This document shows positions 40,301 to 47,466 of a stretch of 64,000 nt of DNA, one piece after another. The notes under the pieces were generated by a model. That model did no database searches. It saw only the letters and a list, made by a program, of their open reading frames with translations, and was not told the DNA's origin. The stretch lies in contig NZ_CAKE01000005.1 in the NCBI RefSeq assembly GCF_000296835.1, positions 1 through 64,000 on the forward strand, given 5' to 3'. How positions within the stretch are numbered: the first letter of the stretch is position 1; each line of letters starts with the position of its first letter. Source of the DNA: Lactobacillus hominis DSM 23910 = CRBIP 24.179 (lineage in GTDB: Bacteria; Bacillota; Bacilli; Lactobacillales; Lactobacillaceae). The position numbers and the translations under genes are program-made.

Positions 40301-41797
40301 AGTGATCACAAGTTTACTTTAGGCGGCAGTGCTGAATTTGCTGAAGAAAATGCTCCACAAATTGATGGTTATGATTCATACGTAGATGGCACTAAGTCTA
40401 CTCAAGTTTCAAGTGCTCCTGCACTTAAAGATGGTCAACCTGTAAATGGTCAACCTGCTTACATCACTTACCTTAAGGCCGGTAAGACTACTCCGGTTCC
40501 TTATGATCCATCTAATAGGGAAATGAATAAGTACGTAACTCGTACAATTAATGTTTACAAGCCAGGTTTATCTAAGGCAGAAACTATTACTCAAACTGTT
40601 CACTTTGTTCGTGGCGGTGTAGGTCAAAATGCTGGTATGAAAGATACCGAAGGTAACATTGCTTGGACTGCTTGGACTGTTGCTGACGGTGACAATGTTT
40701 CAACTGGTGCAGAAACTGGTACTTGGAAAGAATACGATGTTGATCAAATTAACAACTATACTTCAACTGTTGATGGCAAGGATGCAACTAAGGTTGATGC
40801 GAAGGCTGTTAATGCAGATACTTCTAATGTAACTGTAACTGTTGCTTATACCCAAACCTTGCAACCAACTGACCCAACGATCAATCCAAACAAACCAGGC
40901 GAAAATAGTGATATGTATGCTCATCCAACTCGGACAATCAACGTTAAGAATCCTGTAACAGGTAACACTGATACTTCTACTCAAGTTGTATGGTTCGGTC
41001 GCACCAAGACTGTTTCAACTGATCCAAATGTCAAACCAACTTATGGCAAGTGGCAATTAGGTAAAGTTGAAAATAATAAGTTTGTCATTGATTCAACTGC
41101 TAAAGCTGAATGGCCTGAATTCGCAGCTCCAACTTTTGATGGTTATACTCCAAGCCAAGATAAAGTTACTGCTGTAAATGATATTAAGCCAGATACTGCC
41201 AATGTAATAGTAACAATCACTTACAGCAAAAATAATAATGGTGGCGGGAACGTAACCCCTACACCTCAAGGTCAAGTAACAATCATTTATCGCGATTCTA
41301 ATGGCACTGAGGTGGGTAGAACGACTATCTCGGGTGCTGAAGGTTCAACTGTTGATCCATCATCAACAATTGAAGGTAATATTCCATCTGGTTATAAGTT
41401 AAAAGATGGCTACCAAGTACCAACGAATGCCTCCATCAGTTCAACAATTGAAGTACCAGTTGTAGTTGCTGACAATGGTGGAAATAACGGCAACGATGAT
41501 AACGGCAATAAAGGTCCGACTGTTCCAACGGATTCTAATAATCACAACAATGGACATGACAATGAATTTAATAATGGTAATAAGGCTAACAGTGCGGCAG
41601 ATAATGGCGGTATTACTGAAAATGATAATACATACTCAGCTCATACTACTGGCAATAATATCCAACATGGTATTAGTGCTAAGAAACTTCCACAAACTGG
41701 AAATAAGACTAATAAGTGGGGTATCTTTGGTTTAGCCGTTGCAAGTTTAGCTGGATTATTTGGATTAGGATCTGATAAAAAACGTCGTAGCAGATAA
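34355..41797 (+). CDS. Large YSIRK/LPQTG surface protein with beta-helix head, Rib-like and Mub-type repeats
   Basis: A 2480-aa sortase-anchored protein. Signal peptide YSIRKFTVGAASVLIGFFLAG with cleavage near VKAD (~52); low-complexity Lys/Asn/Ala-rich region to ~175; right-handed beta-helix-like head (~175-730: WQSLVNALNNANNGTINLTG onward); a run of Rib-like repeats (~780-1290), each with a W-S-T-T-P-D or similar core and a VTYPDG-type strand; a long-Rib-like domain (~1300-1390); an unassigned beta region (~1395-1665); three related ~85-aa repeats (QKIVYTYNGHEVAYT, QIVYQTADGTQVG, QNIVYKDAEGKVIS); three B2-like modules; a MucBP-like module (VTIIYRDSNGTEVGRT); an Asn/Gly/Asp-rich spanner; LPQTG at 2445-2449, helix, KKRRSR. 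One cysteine is visible (NITCEAV). Head plus stalk architecture indicates a fibrillar adhesin; the ligand is unknown. Its C-terminal part is paralogous to the next gene. Confidence 0.92.
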   Translation: MLSKNNYQEKLRKMQPRKNRYSIRKFTVGAASVLIGFFLAGFSQNQTVKADTNSHTDNEMTPHKAQAVNSKDLTTGVEGKNVNVQEVNNEKLAQAANDNKVAKTEKEHILDTLPTQESKSTVNRSKENKDVLTKQVGANLVANKKDNPAKVALAKLAAESKEAQQQNLRGTQTAEASDWQSLVNALNNANNGTINLTGDITVANKGANVNGINRPNPVVNSGKMNLTGENISGGLVINGQGHAINFGANYLSFTTNNQKDSNPWDITFKNMTINADGYDNSWSTLGGAFSPIYMGGDDIRTDLLANNKVTFENVTADIKNGAFYNTTMAQQTTDNPYTTVTFKGNNNITCEAVNVKGNQLYNYSSAVSASHIIFVDGSDTTFNVSSAKTNNDQNAGGNILRAKVEDEANDTAPAIDVQQGATVTLNGNSTDVKGMLVNRAITGTVQVDGNLNAKMADGHSMAIWAGNLNIGKNGVVNINTKQSNDGSGINGVGNYNGYHFAPISLGVGFAANVSNANSNVLDNQGKLTIVRTGVNNQSTSPLISFGSGNGTGAEFSLNVADGATMDLQDGATSSIKGDFTNTPNIGIVTMWGNGSTSGSAASTYANININNPAYVNFQRTGSQTGTLLRLENMNNHVNISSNGGALPLALWDEANKSAGPSYYWYINQLKNQNNWGDNSISGFAQTGNSIGQNKKGEIKFLHSNGDITFAGSQAGLNTFQYQDGVVTQGQPAKGVKYETPYLNRFLNVFNWWTPQRVAMGTNLASVAKPTDAQKYQPQTQVITGYTDQTLNDLTAANGISGYINENGQPATLTGTTVAWYNPATDAAAWTEAMGDQPTPTNPTGKLKVTDGSAWAKVTYQDGTVDFANIPLDIKSQAEEYNPLGQNVNTIVGSEPSAKDGISNTSDLPTSAQYSWSTTPDVSKAGIVPSIVNVTYDDGSMDEVPVNVIVKDSKGNIPDKAGDAAENDPQGKEVSTVIGKLPDPNTAVDWPKNPVDADGKPIDPTQIKYDWSTTPDIWTQGNHPGVVKVTYPDGTNDLVPTTVIVTNSPTGKSTTIEQGGDVPDPSTVIDWTNNGQAPNGTKPNDPKVTYTWVDKPTTTNPGQQTGTVKITYPNGESTVVRVPVTVTATNSSYDPFAKHLVLPYSPTGDGVPEAGSVIELPNGETAPAGVQYTWGTKPDTTKPGMQTANIIATWTTDGKTNTKNIPVTVTVGSMAGYYNPKANDLTVPYNADMNKYPAKNQITGLPSGLKTDDVWAPMPVTSVAGTQPTMIKVTYSDGSFDYVPLNVTVENTAYTPSYNPVSVKPGQQVTDNIVIPDGQKTPSGTKFTAGETTPNWATVDPTTGTITLKPSADVTPGHYFVPVIIAVPGKGNQTITAPVTVIGMDPEHNTYYGSQSMTSFDIPTISVHRTTDSNPINADLAKIQTITYYQDWDGKGNATSNYKTFTTYQLEGNKYVNIKDPSDSFAANVFNYSWMPAGNGVLTPNTNWKVTADNTDTIKYDMGQAPNSLEQTTDGESLPGNSKWRVEYSFNDPDLFGYIGLSSQSSWMNTYFDFYGATTGQALTFNQNQDISNLTQDQYRQLIDVTDLGQAGWNGQNINPNAPQVLAYVPGTDAAKTFSMTWAPNGQPSTKDIANGVSGTVRIHFNDGTYLDVKANINVVADSDSGKGDHNKTEFTQKIVYTYNGHEVAYTTIDNIAKGSSLTAAQLKSAIDGNVPANYNIATGYTYPGAVNDITATPAVINVPLALKNGSQFNAQGQIVYQTADGTQVGTGATIKSNIGDTLTAGLLHDLADQSVPEGYTISQYPGSFEVSTKSFTIPVIVTKATPDTQNFAQNIVYKDAEGKVISTFNKAITGTFTSKTPATVSADEIKNTINNGVPKNWKIATSYKYPAAETISTKTPADIIVLVEHATKYITPTDPGVDPTDPKYKNMFETVTRKIYQTKPGENQTLFDTQSVDFGRKGVEDLVTRDVTGTGDWQVGKISDHKFTLGGSAEFAEENAPQIDGYDSYVDGTKSTQVSSAPALKDGQPVNGQPAYITYLKAGKTTPVPYDPSNREMNKYVTRTINVYKPGLSKAETITQTVHFVRGGVGQNAGMKDTEGNIAWTAWTVADGDNVSTGAETGTWKEYDVDQINNYTSTVDGKDATKVDAKAVNADTSNVTVTVAYTQTLQPTDPTINPNKPGENSDMYAHPTRTINVKNPVTGNTDTSTQVVWFGRTKTVSTDPNVKPTYGKWQLGKVENNKFVIDSTAKAEWPEFAAPTFDGYTPSQDKVTAVNDIKPDTANVIVTITYSKNNNGGGNVTPTPQGQVTIIYRDSNGTEVGRTTISGAEGSTVDPSSTIEGNIPSGYKLKDGYQVPTNASISSTIEVPVVVADNGGNNGNDDNGNKGPTVPTDSNNHNNGHDNEFNNGNKANSAADNGGITENDNTYSAHTTGNNIQHGISAKKLPQTGNKTNKWGIFGLAVASLAGLFGLGSDKKRRSR

Positions 41798-41837
41798 TTC
41801 TTTTCTTAAATTAAAAATTTGATAACATCCAATCATC

Positions 41838-41874
41838 AAAAAGAGTCAAGTAGAAAAATACTTGGCTCTTTTTT
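41838..41874 (+). terminator. Terminator of the 2480-aa adhesin gene
   Basis: AAAAAGAGTCAAGT/ACTTGGCTCTTTTTT. The preceding sequence GATAACATCCAATCATC is matched after the next gene (GATAACATTCGATCATC), showing the 3' flank is duplicated too. Confidence 0.9.
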
Positions 41875-41895
41875 GACGTTATTATCAGAAGTTTT

Positions 41896-42126
41896 GTACT
41901 TTATTTTTAGATTTGTATGATAAAAGAGATAAAGATAAATCATCCATAAATCTATACGACTCTATGAATACATAGATTATTTACAATATATTAAGTTGTA
42001 ACGTATAGCATTAATCTAAGTAGATATAAACGAAATACATAGGATAAACTTACGATATGTATATTAAATAAAAACGAAGAATAAAATATATAAACTTCGT
42101 TTTATTTTGAAAGAGAGAAGAGTTCT
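41896..42126 (+). promoter_or_regulatory. Leader of the 755-aa YSIRK gene, with attenuator-like hairpin
   Basis: Repeats the blocks seen before the 2480-aa gene: GTACTTTATTTTTAGATTTG at 41896 and ACAATATATTAAGT at 41983-41996. A hairpin AATCTAT/ATAGATT lies between them. Close to the start, AAAACGAAG and CTTCGTTTT form a hairpin (about 42067-42103) followed by ATTTTG, directly before the AGAGAGAAGAG ribosome site. It could terminate transcription or modulate initiation. Confidence 0.45.
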
Positions 42127-44394
42127 ATGTTATCTAGTAATAATCAAAAAAGTCAAGTAACCCAACAGCGATTTTCATTGAGAAAGTTAACTGTTGGCGT
42201 TGCTTCTGTATTAATTGGACTAACTTTTATGGGCGTAAGTGGAACTGTCCATGCTGATACAAATGATGATAGTCATGCTGCAGTGTCACAACCAGTCAAA
42301 CCTAAGCCAAGTAGTGAGAACAGTAGCGTTGTAGCTACTGCAAATGATGGCTCTGTAACAACTACGTTCACTGCCAATGTGACCCTTAATACACCAGATG
42401 GTCAACAAACAGTTCCAAGTCAAACGGTAGCCGTTACTACTTTGGGAGCTCCAAGCCAAGCAAATCTTTTAGGAAAGAAGTTTAAGGATGTAACATTACC
42501 ATCTTATATAGGATTTACTCCACAAGTTGCAGCTCCGGGAGTTACTGTTGCTAAAGAAGGTTCAAACTATGTATTGAAGTTTTCTAACTTAGATCTTAAA
42601 GTTACAACTTATAACTACGTTGTAGATTATGTGCCAGCTTATGCAGAATATACTAGTCGAGAATCTGTAAGTATTTATGGACCTGATAACAATGATGCGA
42701 CAGGTAAGTCCGACTTTTACGGTGATATAGTAAAGAAAACTGTTAACCATACTATGAACGGAAAACAGTACACTGATACTTGGACGCCAGTTCGTTTTGA
42801 AAATTTGGATCTATCTGCGGTTTTGAGCGGCTCCAGCTTTACAAATTCAGATACCGGAATGCATAATCAATCTTTGCCACAATATTATGGTTATCATCCG
42901 GTAATTGAACGAGCAGATATTTCTCATGAATATTATGAAGGTATTCCAGGGTATTCAAACGCGCAGGGAACAGCAGCTGCAGAAAAGCTGCACCATGATT
43001 TAAACAGCTATTTGGCATCCCATCCGGACGCAACTGCTTTGCCTGCTTTTACCATCGATGGACCTTTAAATGTAAACTTTATTATTCACTATGTTAAAGA
43101 TCCAATTTCAATAGCATATGATCCCGATGATGCTGCAATGAATCGCTACGTGACTAGAACAATTGCTGTTTCTAAACCAGGCTCTACAAAATCGGAAGTT
43201 GTAACACAAATAATTCACTTTGTTCGTGGTGGAGCTGGTCAAACTGCTGGGACAGCTGATGAAAATGGCCATATAACTTGGACTCCTTGGACAGTTGCAG
43301 ATAAAGACAACAAGTCTACTGGAAAAACTGTTGGTTCATGGGCGCAATATGATATTGCACAGATAGATAATTATACTTCTACAGTAGACGGTAAAGCTTC
43401 TGCATTAGTTGCAGCAAATGATAATGTCACTGCAGATACAGCGAGCATAACTGTAAAAGTCGCTTATAGTCAAAATACTAAAACCTTAGAACCAACTGAT
43501 CCAGCTATCAATCCAAATAAACCTTGCATTAATAGTGATATGTTTATTCATCCGACTAGGACGATCAATGTTGTGGTAGATTCGGCAACTGGTAAAACTG
43601 AGACTACTACACAAACTGTATGGTTTGGTCGCACTAAGACTATTTCAAGCGACTCAAATGTTAAACCGACGTATGGCGAATGGCAATTAGGTAAAGTTGA
43701 AAATGGTAAGTTTATAGTCGATCCAGATGGCAAAGCTGAATGGCCTGAGTTTACGGCGCCAACAATTAATGGCTATACACCAAAATTAGCTACAATTGAA
43801 AAGCAAAAGGTAACTCCGGAAACCAAAGATGTTACAGTAACAATTATTTATGATTTAAATAATAATGGCGAAGGTATTACTCCAACTCAAGGCCAAGCAA
43901 CTATTATTTATCGTGATCCAGATGGTAATGAAATAAGAAGAACAATTATTCTGGGCGTTGAAGGAACTACTACTGATCCATCAACAGCAATTAAAAATAA
44001 TCTGCCATCTGGCTATAAGCTAAAAGATGGCTATCAAATTCCAACTGTTGCAGCGATTAGTTCTACAATTGAAGTTTTAGTTGTACCTGCTAATAAAGAA
44101 AATTGTAACGATCACCAAGATGATAATGATGATCAAACTAAGCCAGGCTCTGATAAGAATCAAAATTCAAATACTTGTGTAGATACCCTCGATTCTACCG
44201 ATAAAGAGGTTGGTTCAAAGAATACTAAAGACGATAAAGTTGGAGCTAATTGCAAAACTCAAGTTAGTGAATCTGGTAAAAAGCTTCCACAGACAGGAGG
44301 TGAGGAAAATTATATTGGCATTTTAGGCTTAGCTATTGCAAGTTTAGCTGGTTTATTTGGATTAAAAGCCGATAAAAAGCGTCGTAATAATTAA
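42127..44394 (+). CDS. YSIRK/LPQTG surface protein, shorter paralogue of the 2480-aa adhesin
   Basis: A 755-aa sortase-anchored protein. Signal peptide FSLRKLTVGVASVLIGLTFMG, cleavage near VHAD (~40). Residues ~70-330 form two extracellular beta-type domains (TTFTANVTLNTPDGQQ; SVSIYGPDNNDATG) not seen in the neighbour. From ~335 it parallels the end of the 2480-aa protein: B2-like (YVTRTIAVSKPGSTKSEV), B2-like (HPTRTINVVVDSATGKTE), MucBP-like (ATIIYRDPDGNEIRRT), polar spanner, LPQTG at 720-724, helix, KKRRNN. It carries four cysteines (467, 660, 684, 709), unusual for an exported Gram-positive adhesin; at 467 the paralogue has Gly in the same motif (KPGENSD versus KPCINSD). It arose by tandem duplication, since leader and 3' flank are also duplicated, followed by loss or exchange of the head. 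Confidence 0.92.
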   Translation: MLSSNNQKSQVTQQRFSLRKLTVGVASVLIGLTFMGVSGTVHADTNDDSHAAVSQPVKPKPSSENSSVVATANDGSVTTTFTANVTLNTPDGQQTVPSQTVAVTTLGAPSQANLLGKKFKDVTLPSYIGFTPQVAAPGVTVAKEGSNYVLKFSNLDLKVTTYNYVVDYVPAYAEYTSRESVSIYGPDNNDATGKSDFYGDIVKKTVNHTMNGKQYTDTWTPVRFENLDLSAVLSGSSFTNSDTGMHNQSLPQYYGYHPVIERADISHEYYEGIPGYSNAQGTAAAEKLHHDLNSYLASHPDATALPAFTIDGPLNVNFIIHYVKDPISIAYDPDDAAMNRYVTRTIAVSKPGSTKSEVVTQIIHFVRGGAGQTAGTADENGHITWTPWTVADKDNKSTGKTVGSWAQYDIAQIDNYTSTVDGKASALVAANDNVTADTASITVKVAYSQNTKTLEPTDPAINPNKPCINSDMFIHPTRTINVVVDSATGKTETTTQTVWFGRTKTISSDSNVKPTYGEWQLGKVENGKFIVDPDGKAEWPEFTAPTINGYTPKLATIEKQKVTPETKDVTVTIIYDLNNNGEGITPTQGQATIIYRDPDGNEIRRTIILGVEGTTTDPSTAIKNNLPSGYKLKDGYQIPTVAAISSTIEVLVVPANKENCNDHQDDNDDQTKPGSDKNQNSNTCVDTLDSTDKEVGSKNTKDDKVGANCKTQVSESGKKLPQTGGEENYIGILGLAIASLAGLFGLKADKKRRNN

Positions 44395-44437
44395 TCAACT
44401 TATTAACTCACATTTTTTGATAACATTCGATCATCAT

Positions 44438-44474
44438 AAAAAGCTAGAAGATATAATTCTTCTAGCTTTTTGTT
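44438..44474 (+). terminator. Terminator of the 755-aa adhesin gene
   Basis: A 13-bp stem, AAAAAGCTAGAAG/CTTCTAGCTTTTT, about 45 bp after the stop codon. Confidence 0.9.
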
Positions 44475-44756
44475 ATATAACCATTAGTAATTCTTATATT
44501 TAAAGCGTAAATAATTATCATATAGATCCGATACTAAAGAAAATAATTGTCGTTTCAAGATTAACTATTGCAAGCTTTAAGTGTGTATGAATTAGTCGTC
44601 TCTAAGAAGCAAAAGAATAAATAGTGATAAAAAGTCAAAAGCGTATGCTCTTGCTTTTTTTTGTTAACAGTATATGTAAATAGTAAAAGACGACTATTAA
44701 AATTAGATGAAAGCTGATAAAAGCTGTGACTATAGTAAAAATATTTGGCTGTTATA

Positions 44757-44785
44757 TTAACAATCAGCCAGCATCATGTTATGAT
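44757..44785 (+). promoter_or_regulatory. Strong promoter of an orphan small transcription unit
   Basis: -35 TTAACA (44757-44762), exactly 17 bp, extended -10 TGt-TATGAT (hexamer 44780-44785). It is among the best-matched promoters in the window and precedes no open reading frame. The rest of the 610-bp gap 44395-45004 holds two terminators and no gene. Confidence 0.6.
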
Positions 44786-44790
44786 GAAGA

Positions 44791-44910
44791 CTGTACTAAG
44801 CAATATATCTTTGTATAGCTTATAAGCAGGGCCAGTGGAGGAAAAAGCTGGCCCTAAAATCAACCTTATAAAGGGAGTCCTGAAAAACAGGCTCCCTTTA
44901 TTTGTTTTTG
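44791..44910 (+). ncRNA. Candidate small RNA with two GC-rich hairpins, upstream of brnQ
   Basis: About 120 nt from a strong promoter to an intrinsic terminator. Hairpin 1 is AGGGCCAG/CTGGCCCT (44828-44855) with loop TGGAGGAAAAAG; hairpin 2 is AAAGGGAG-t-CCTG/CAGG-CTCCCTTT (44870-44899) followed by ATTTGTTTTT. The GC content stands out from the AT-rich surroundings. It is either an independent sRNA or a terminated leader of the branched-chain amino acid carrier gene, which starts 95 bp further on. No T-box specifier or conserved T-box sequence is visible. Family not recognised. Confidence 0.5.
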
Positions 44911-45004
44911 TTGCTAAAATTGTAGTGTAAGCAATTAATGGACTATCGTCAAAATAATTTTTTTGATAAAATACTACAAATATTAGATTTTGGAGGAATA
45001 ATTT

Positions 45005-46369
45005 TTGAAGAGCACCAAACCTAAAAAAATATCGGGTAAGCAATATTTAGTAGTAGCTTCAATGATCTTTGCTTTATTTTTTGGAGCAGGAAACTTAATC
45101 TTTCCACTCCATTTAGGGCAATTAGCTGGAAAAAATTGGTTACTAGCTTCAACTGGTTTTCTTTTAACTGGGGTTGTCTTACCATTACTATCATTATTAG
45201 CAATTGCAATAACTCGTAGTAATGGAATATATCATTTGAGCTTGCCGGTTGGAAGTGGTTTTGCCCTGATTTTTATGACTCTTACCCAACTAACGCTGGG
45301 ACCCTTGTTTGCTGCTCCAAGAAATGCGACAGTTTCTTATACCGTTGGAATTGCGCCCTTACTTCCTAAGCAATTTCAAGATATTGGATTGATCATTTTT
45401 ACAATTATCTTTTTTGTTATTGTGTTTGCAATTGCTTATAACGAAAGCGATATCTTGTCGTCATTAGGTAAAATTTTAAATCCTATTTTCTTGATCCTGC
45501 TCTTCTTAGTATTCGTAGTTGCTTTTGCTAAGCCATTGGGTAATCCTAGCAGTGCTCATGTAACTGGTGTATATGCACATCGTGCACTCATTAGTGGTTT
45601 TTTGGAAGGATACAATACAATGGATGCCTTGGCGGGCTTAGCCTTTGGTGTAACAGTAGTAACATCGATTAAAGAGTTAGTAAATAATGATGAATTAGAA
45701 ACGGCTAAAGTTACTGCTAAATCTGGTTTTATTGCAGTTTTAGGCATTGGATTAATTTATTGTTTATTGATAATTTTAGGTGCTATGTCTTTAGGTCACT
45801 TTAAAATTGCAGCTGATGGTGGAGTTCTTTTATCTGAAATTGTGACTTATTATGCTGGTATTTTTGGGCAAGCACTCTTAGCTATGTTGATCTTTTTAGC
45901 TTGTCTTACGACCGCAGTTGGTGTGGTAGCGGCTTTTGCGCTTGACTTTCATTCTCATTATCCTAAACTAAGCTATCATGCTTGGCTTGCCATTGCCTGT
46001 GTGGGTTCACTAGCTACAGCTAATTTGGGATTGGTTCAAATTATAAAGTGGTCATTGCCAATATTGATGTTTTTATATCCAATTGCCATTGTTTTGATCG
46101 TTTTAGCACTGCTTTCTCCGTTTTTCAAAAACGATCATGTTGTCTATAAAGTAGCAATATTTTTAACTTTAATACCAGCAATTTTCGATTTAATTGTAAA
46201 TTTACCAGCACCGTTAGCTAATACTAACTTTGTAAAAGCGGTCGCAAACTGGCGTATGACTTATTTACCATTAGCCAATGTCGGTTTGTCTTGGCTCGTC
46301 CCTACTTTAATTGGGCTTGTTTTGGGTATAGTTTTACATATTTGGCGCAGGAAAAAAGAAAAAATTTAG
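45005..46369 (+). CDS. brnQ: Branched-chain amino acid carrier (LIVCS family)
   Basis: A 454-aa integral membrane protein of the BrnQ/LIVCS family, which imports leucine, isoleucine and valine by cation symport. About 12 hydrophobic helices run the length. The N-terminal ALFFGAGNLIFPLHLGQLAG and AGLAFGVTVVTSIKEL segments are hallmarks of the family. Translation starts at TTG 45005, 8 bp after GGAGG. Lactobacilli of this type are usually auxotrophic for branched-chain amino acids, so uptake is important. The gene stands alone; the structured RNA candidate upstream could be a leader, but no regulator-binding motif is identified. The C-terminus ends in a basic tail (RRKKEKI). Confidence 0.92.
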   Translation: MKSTKPKKISGKQYLVVASMIFALFFGAGNLIFPLHLGQLAGKNWLLASTGFLLTGVVLPLLSLLAIAITRSNGIYHLSLPVGSGFALIFMTLTQLTLGPLFAAPRNATVSYTVGIAPLLPKQFQDIGLIIFTIIFFVIVFAIAYNESDILSSLGKILNPIFLILLFLVFVVAFAKPLGNPSSAHVTGVYAHRALISGFLEGYNTMDALAGLAFGVTVVTSIKELVNNDELETAKVTAKSGFIAVLGIGLIYCLLIILGAMSLGHFKIAADGGVLLSEIVTYYAGIFGQALLAMLIFLACLTTAVGVVAAFALDFHSHYPKLSYHAWLAIACVGSLATANLGLVQIIKWSLPILMFLYPIAIVLIVLALLSPFFKNDHVVYKVAIFLTLIPAIFDLIVNLPAPLANTNFVKAVANWRMTYLPLANVGLSWLVPTLIGLVLGIVLHIWRRKKEKI

Positions 46370-46469
46370 TAACTTAAATAACTTAGTAGAGAAAAACGCT
46401 AATCTTCATTTGACCGCTTGTATAAGATGAAAATTAAGATAAAAAATCCAAAAAATAACAGCGATCCTC

Positions 46470-46498
46470 TTTAATTAACAAGCTAATCGTACTATAAT
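46470..46498 (+). promoter_or_regulatory. Promoter of the structured RNA before menG
   Basis: -10 TATAAT (46493-46498) with weak -35 TTTAAT (46470-46475) at 17-bp spacing. Confidence 0.5.
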
Positions 46499-46504
46499 TG
46501 ATGC

Positions 46505-46669
46505 ATAAGAGATGACAATTACGCCTACCTTGCGGTTCGGGCTTGTTAGTGCTTATGCAAGTCGGGGTCGCAAGGGGAGATTGTTTGACTATCTTTCTAG
46601 AATAGTTGACTTTCTAGGTGCTTAATCGATAAAGGCATGGTTCATTACTGATGAATCGTGTCTTTTTTT
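46505..46669 (+). ncRNA. Structured RNA candidate (leader or sRNA) upstream of menG
   Basis: About 160 nt of G-rich sequence between a promoter and a 15-bp terminator (stem arms 46631-46645 and 46651-46665, then T). An outer stem ACAAT/ATTGT (46515-46519, 46580-46584) encloses a long hairpin, CCTTGCGGTTC-g-GGCTTG paired with CAAGTC-g-GGGTCGCAAGG (46528-46575). A second hairpin GACTAT/ATAGTT (46587-46607) has loop bases CTAGA that can pair with TCTAG at 46613-46617, a possible pseudoknot. The terminator ends 16 bp before the menG start, so it could be a terminating riboswitch-like leader or a separate RNA. It does not match riboswitch consensus sequences I can recall, nor SRP RNA. Confidence 0.55.
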
Positions 46670-46685
46670 GTGGGAGATTTTATAA

Positions 46686-47396
46686 ATGTTAACAAATAAG
46701 GTACCAGAAAAAGATGTGCACGATTTATTTAGTAGAGTAGCACCTAATTACGATAAGATGAACGACTTAATTAGCTTAGGGACTCAGCGTTTATGGCGTA
46801 AAAAGCTATTTAAGAAACTAGCTGTTAAGCCTGGCGACTTTGCGCTTGATTTATGCTGTGGAACAGGAGATTTGACTATTGCTTTAGCTCAGCAAGTAGG
46901 CCCCTCTGGAAATGTAGTCGGACTTGATTTTAATGAAGATATGCTGGCTTTGGCCTATGATAAAGTTTTAACTGCTGGTGTTGAAAAAGAAGTCCAATTA
47001 CGTCAAGCAGATGCGATGAATTTGCCTTATGAAGATGAGAGTTTTAACATTGTGACAATTGGCTTTGGCTTACGTAACGTGCCAGATGCTAATCAAGTTT
47101 TGCGTGAAGTTTATCGTGTTTTAAAGCCAGGTGGCAAGTTTGCCGTACTTGAAACATCTCAACCAACTAATCCAATTGTTAAAGTGGGATGGAAGGCATA
47201 TTTTAAGCTCTTTCCCAAATTTGCTAAGTTGCTGCATTCAAACGTAAGCGATTATCAATACTTGTCACAGACTACTAATAAATTTGTTTCAGCTAACCAA
47301 TTAAAGCAGATGTTTGAACAGGCTGGCTATCATGACGTAAGCATTACTAAGTTGAATTTAGGTGCTGGTGCAATTCATATTGGTATTAAAAATTAA
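46686..47396 (+). CDS. menG: Demethylmenaquinone methyltransferase
   Basis: A 236-aa SAM-dependent C-methyltransferase of the UbiE/MenG family, catalysing the last step of menaquinone formation. The SAM motif I, DLCCGTGD, is at 55-62; LDFNEDML supplies the acidic residue binding the ribose; IGFGLRNVPD and VLKPGGKFAVLE are later family motifs. Length and ends fit the family, and GGGAGA precedes the ATG. No other men or ubi genes are in the window. Lactobacilli of this group are thought to lack full menaquinone synthesis but can use exogenous quinones for respiration, so the enzyme may act on a scavenged precursor; that is inference. Expression may be governed by the structured RNA ending 16 bp upstream. 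Confidence 0.9.
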   Translation: MLTNKVPEKDVHDLFSRVAPNYDKMNDLISLGTQRLWRKKLFKKLAVKPGDFALDLCCGTGDLTIALAQQVGPSGNVVGLDFNEDMLALAYDKVLTAGVEKEVQLRQADAMNLPYEDESFNIVTIGFGLRNVPDANQVLREVYRVLKPGGKFAVLETSQPTNPIVKVGWKAYFKLFPKFAKLLHSNVSDYQYLSQTTNKFVSANQLKQMFEQAGYHDVSITKLNLGAGAIHIGIKN

Positions 47397-47466
47397 AATT
47401 TGAATTAAAGTATTAAAAACAAATATAATAGAAAGCAATAAGTTTATTTAGGAAAAGGGGTATTTG

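Noticed and set aside
13333-44394. CRISPR-like or other short non-coding repeat arrays in the adhesin island
   Set aside because: All regular repeats are in frame within coding modules and linkers. There are no uniform spacers and no cas genes.
44791-44910. T-box riboswitch upstream of brnQ
   Set aside because: No T-box sequence (TGGNACCGCG-like) or specifier loop is visible, and the element is shorter than a T-box leader.
46505-46669. Signal recognition particle RNA or 6S RNA
   Set aside because: The SRP domain IV consensus with its GGAA tetraloop is absent. The predicted fold is a set of local hairpins, not one long rod with a central bubble as in 6S RNA.
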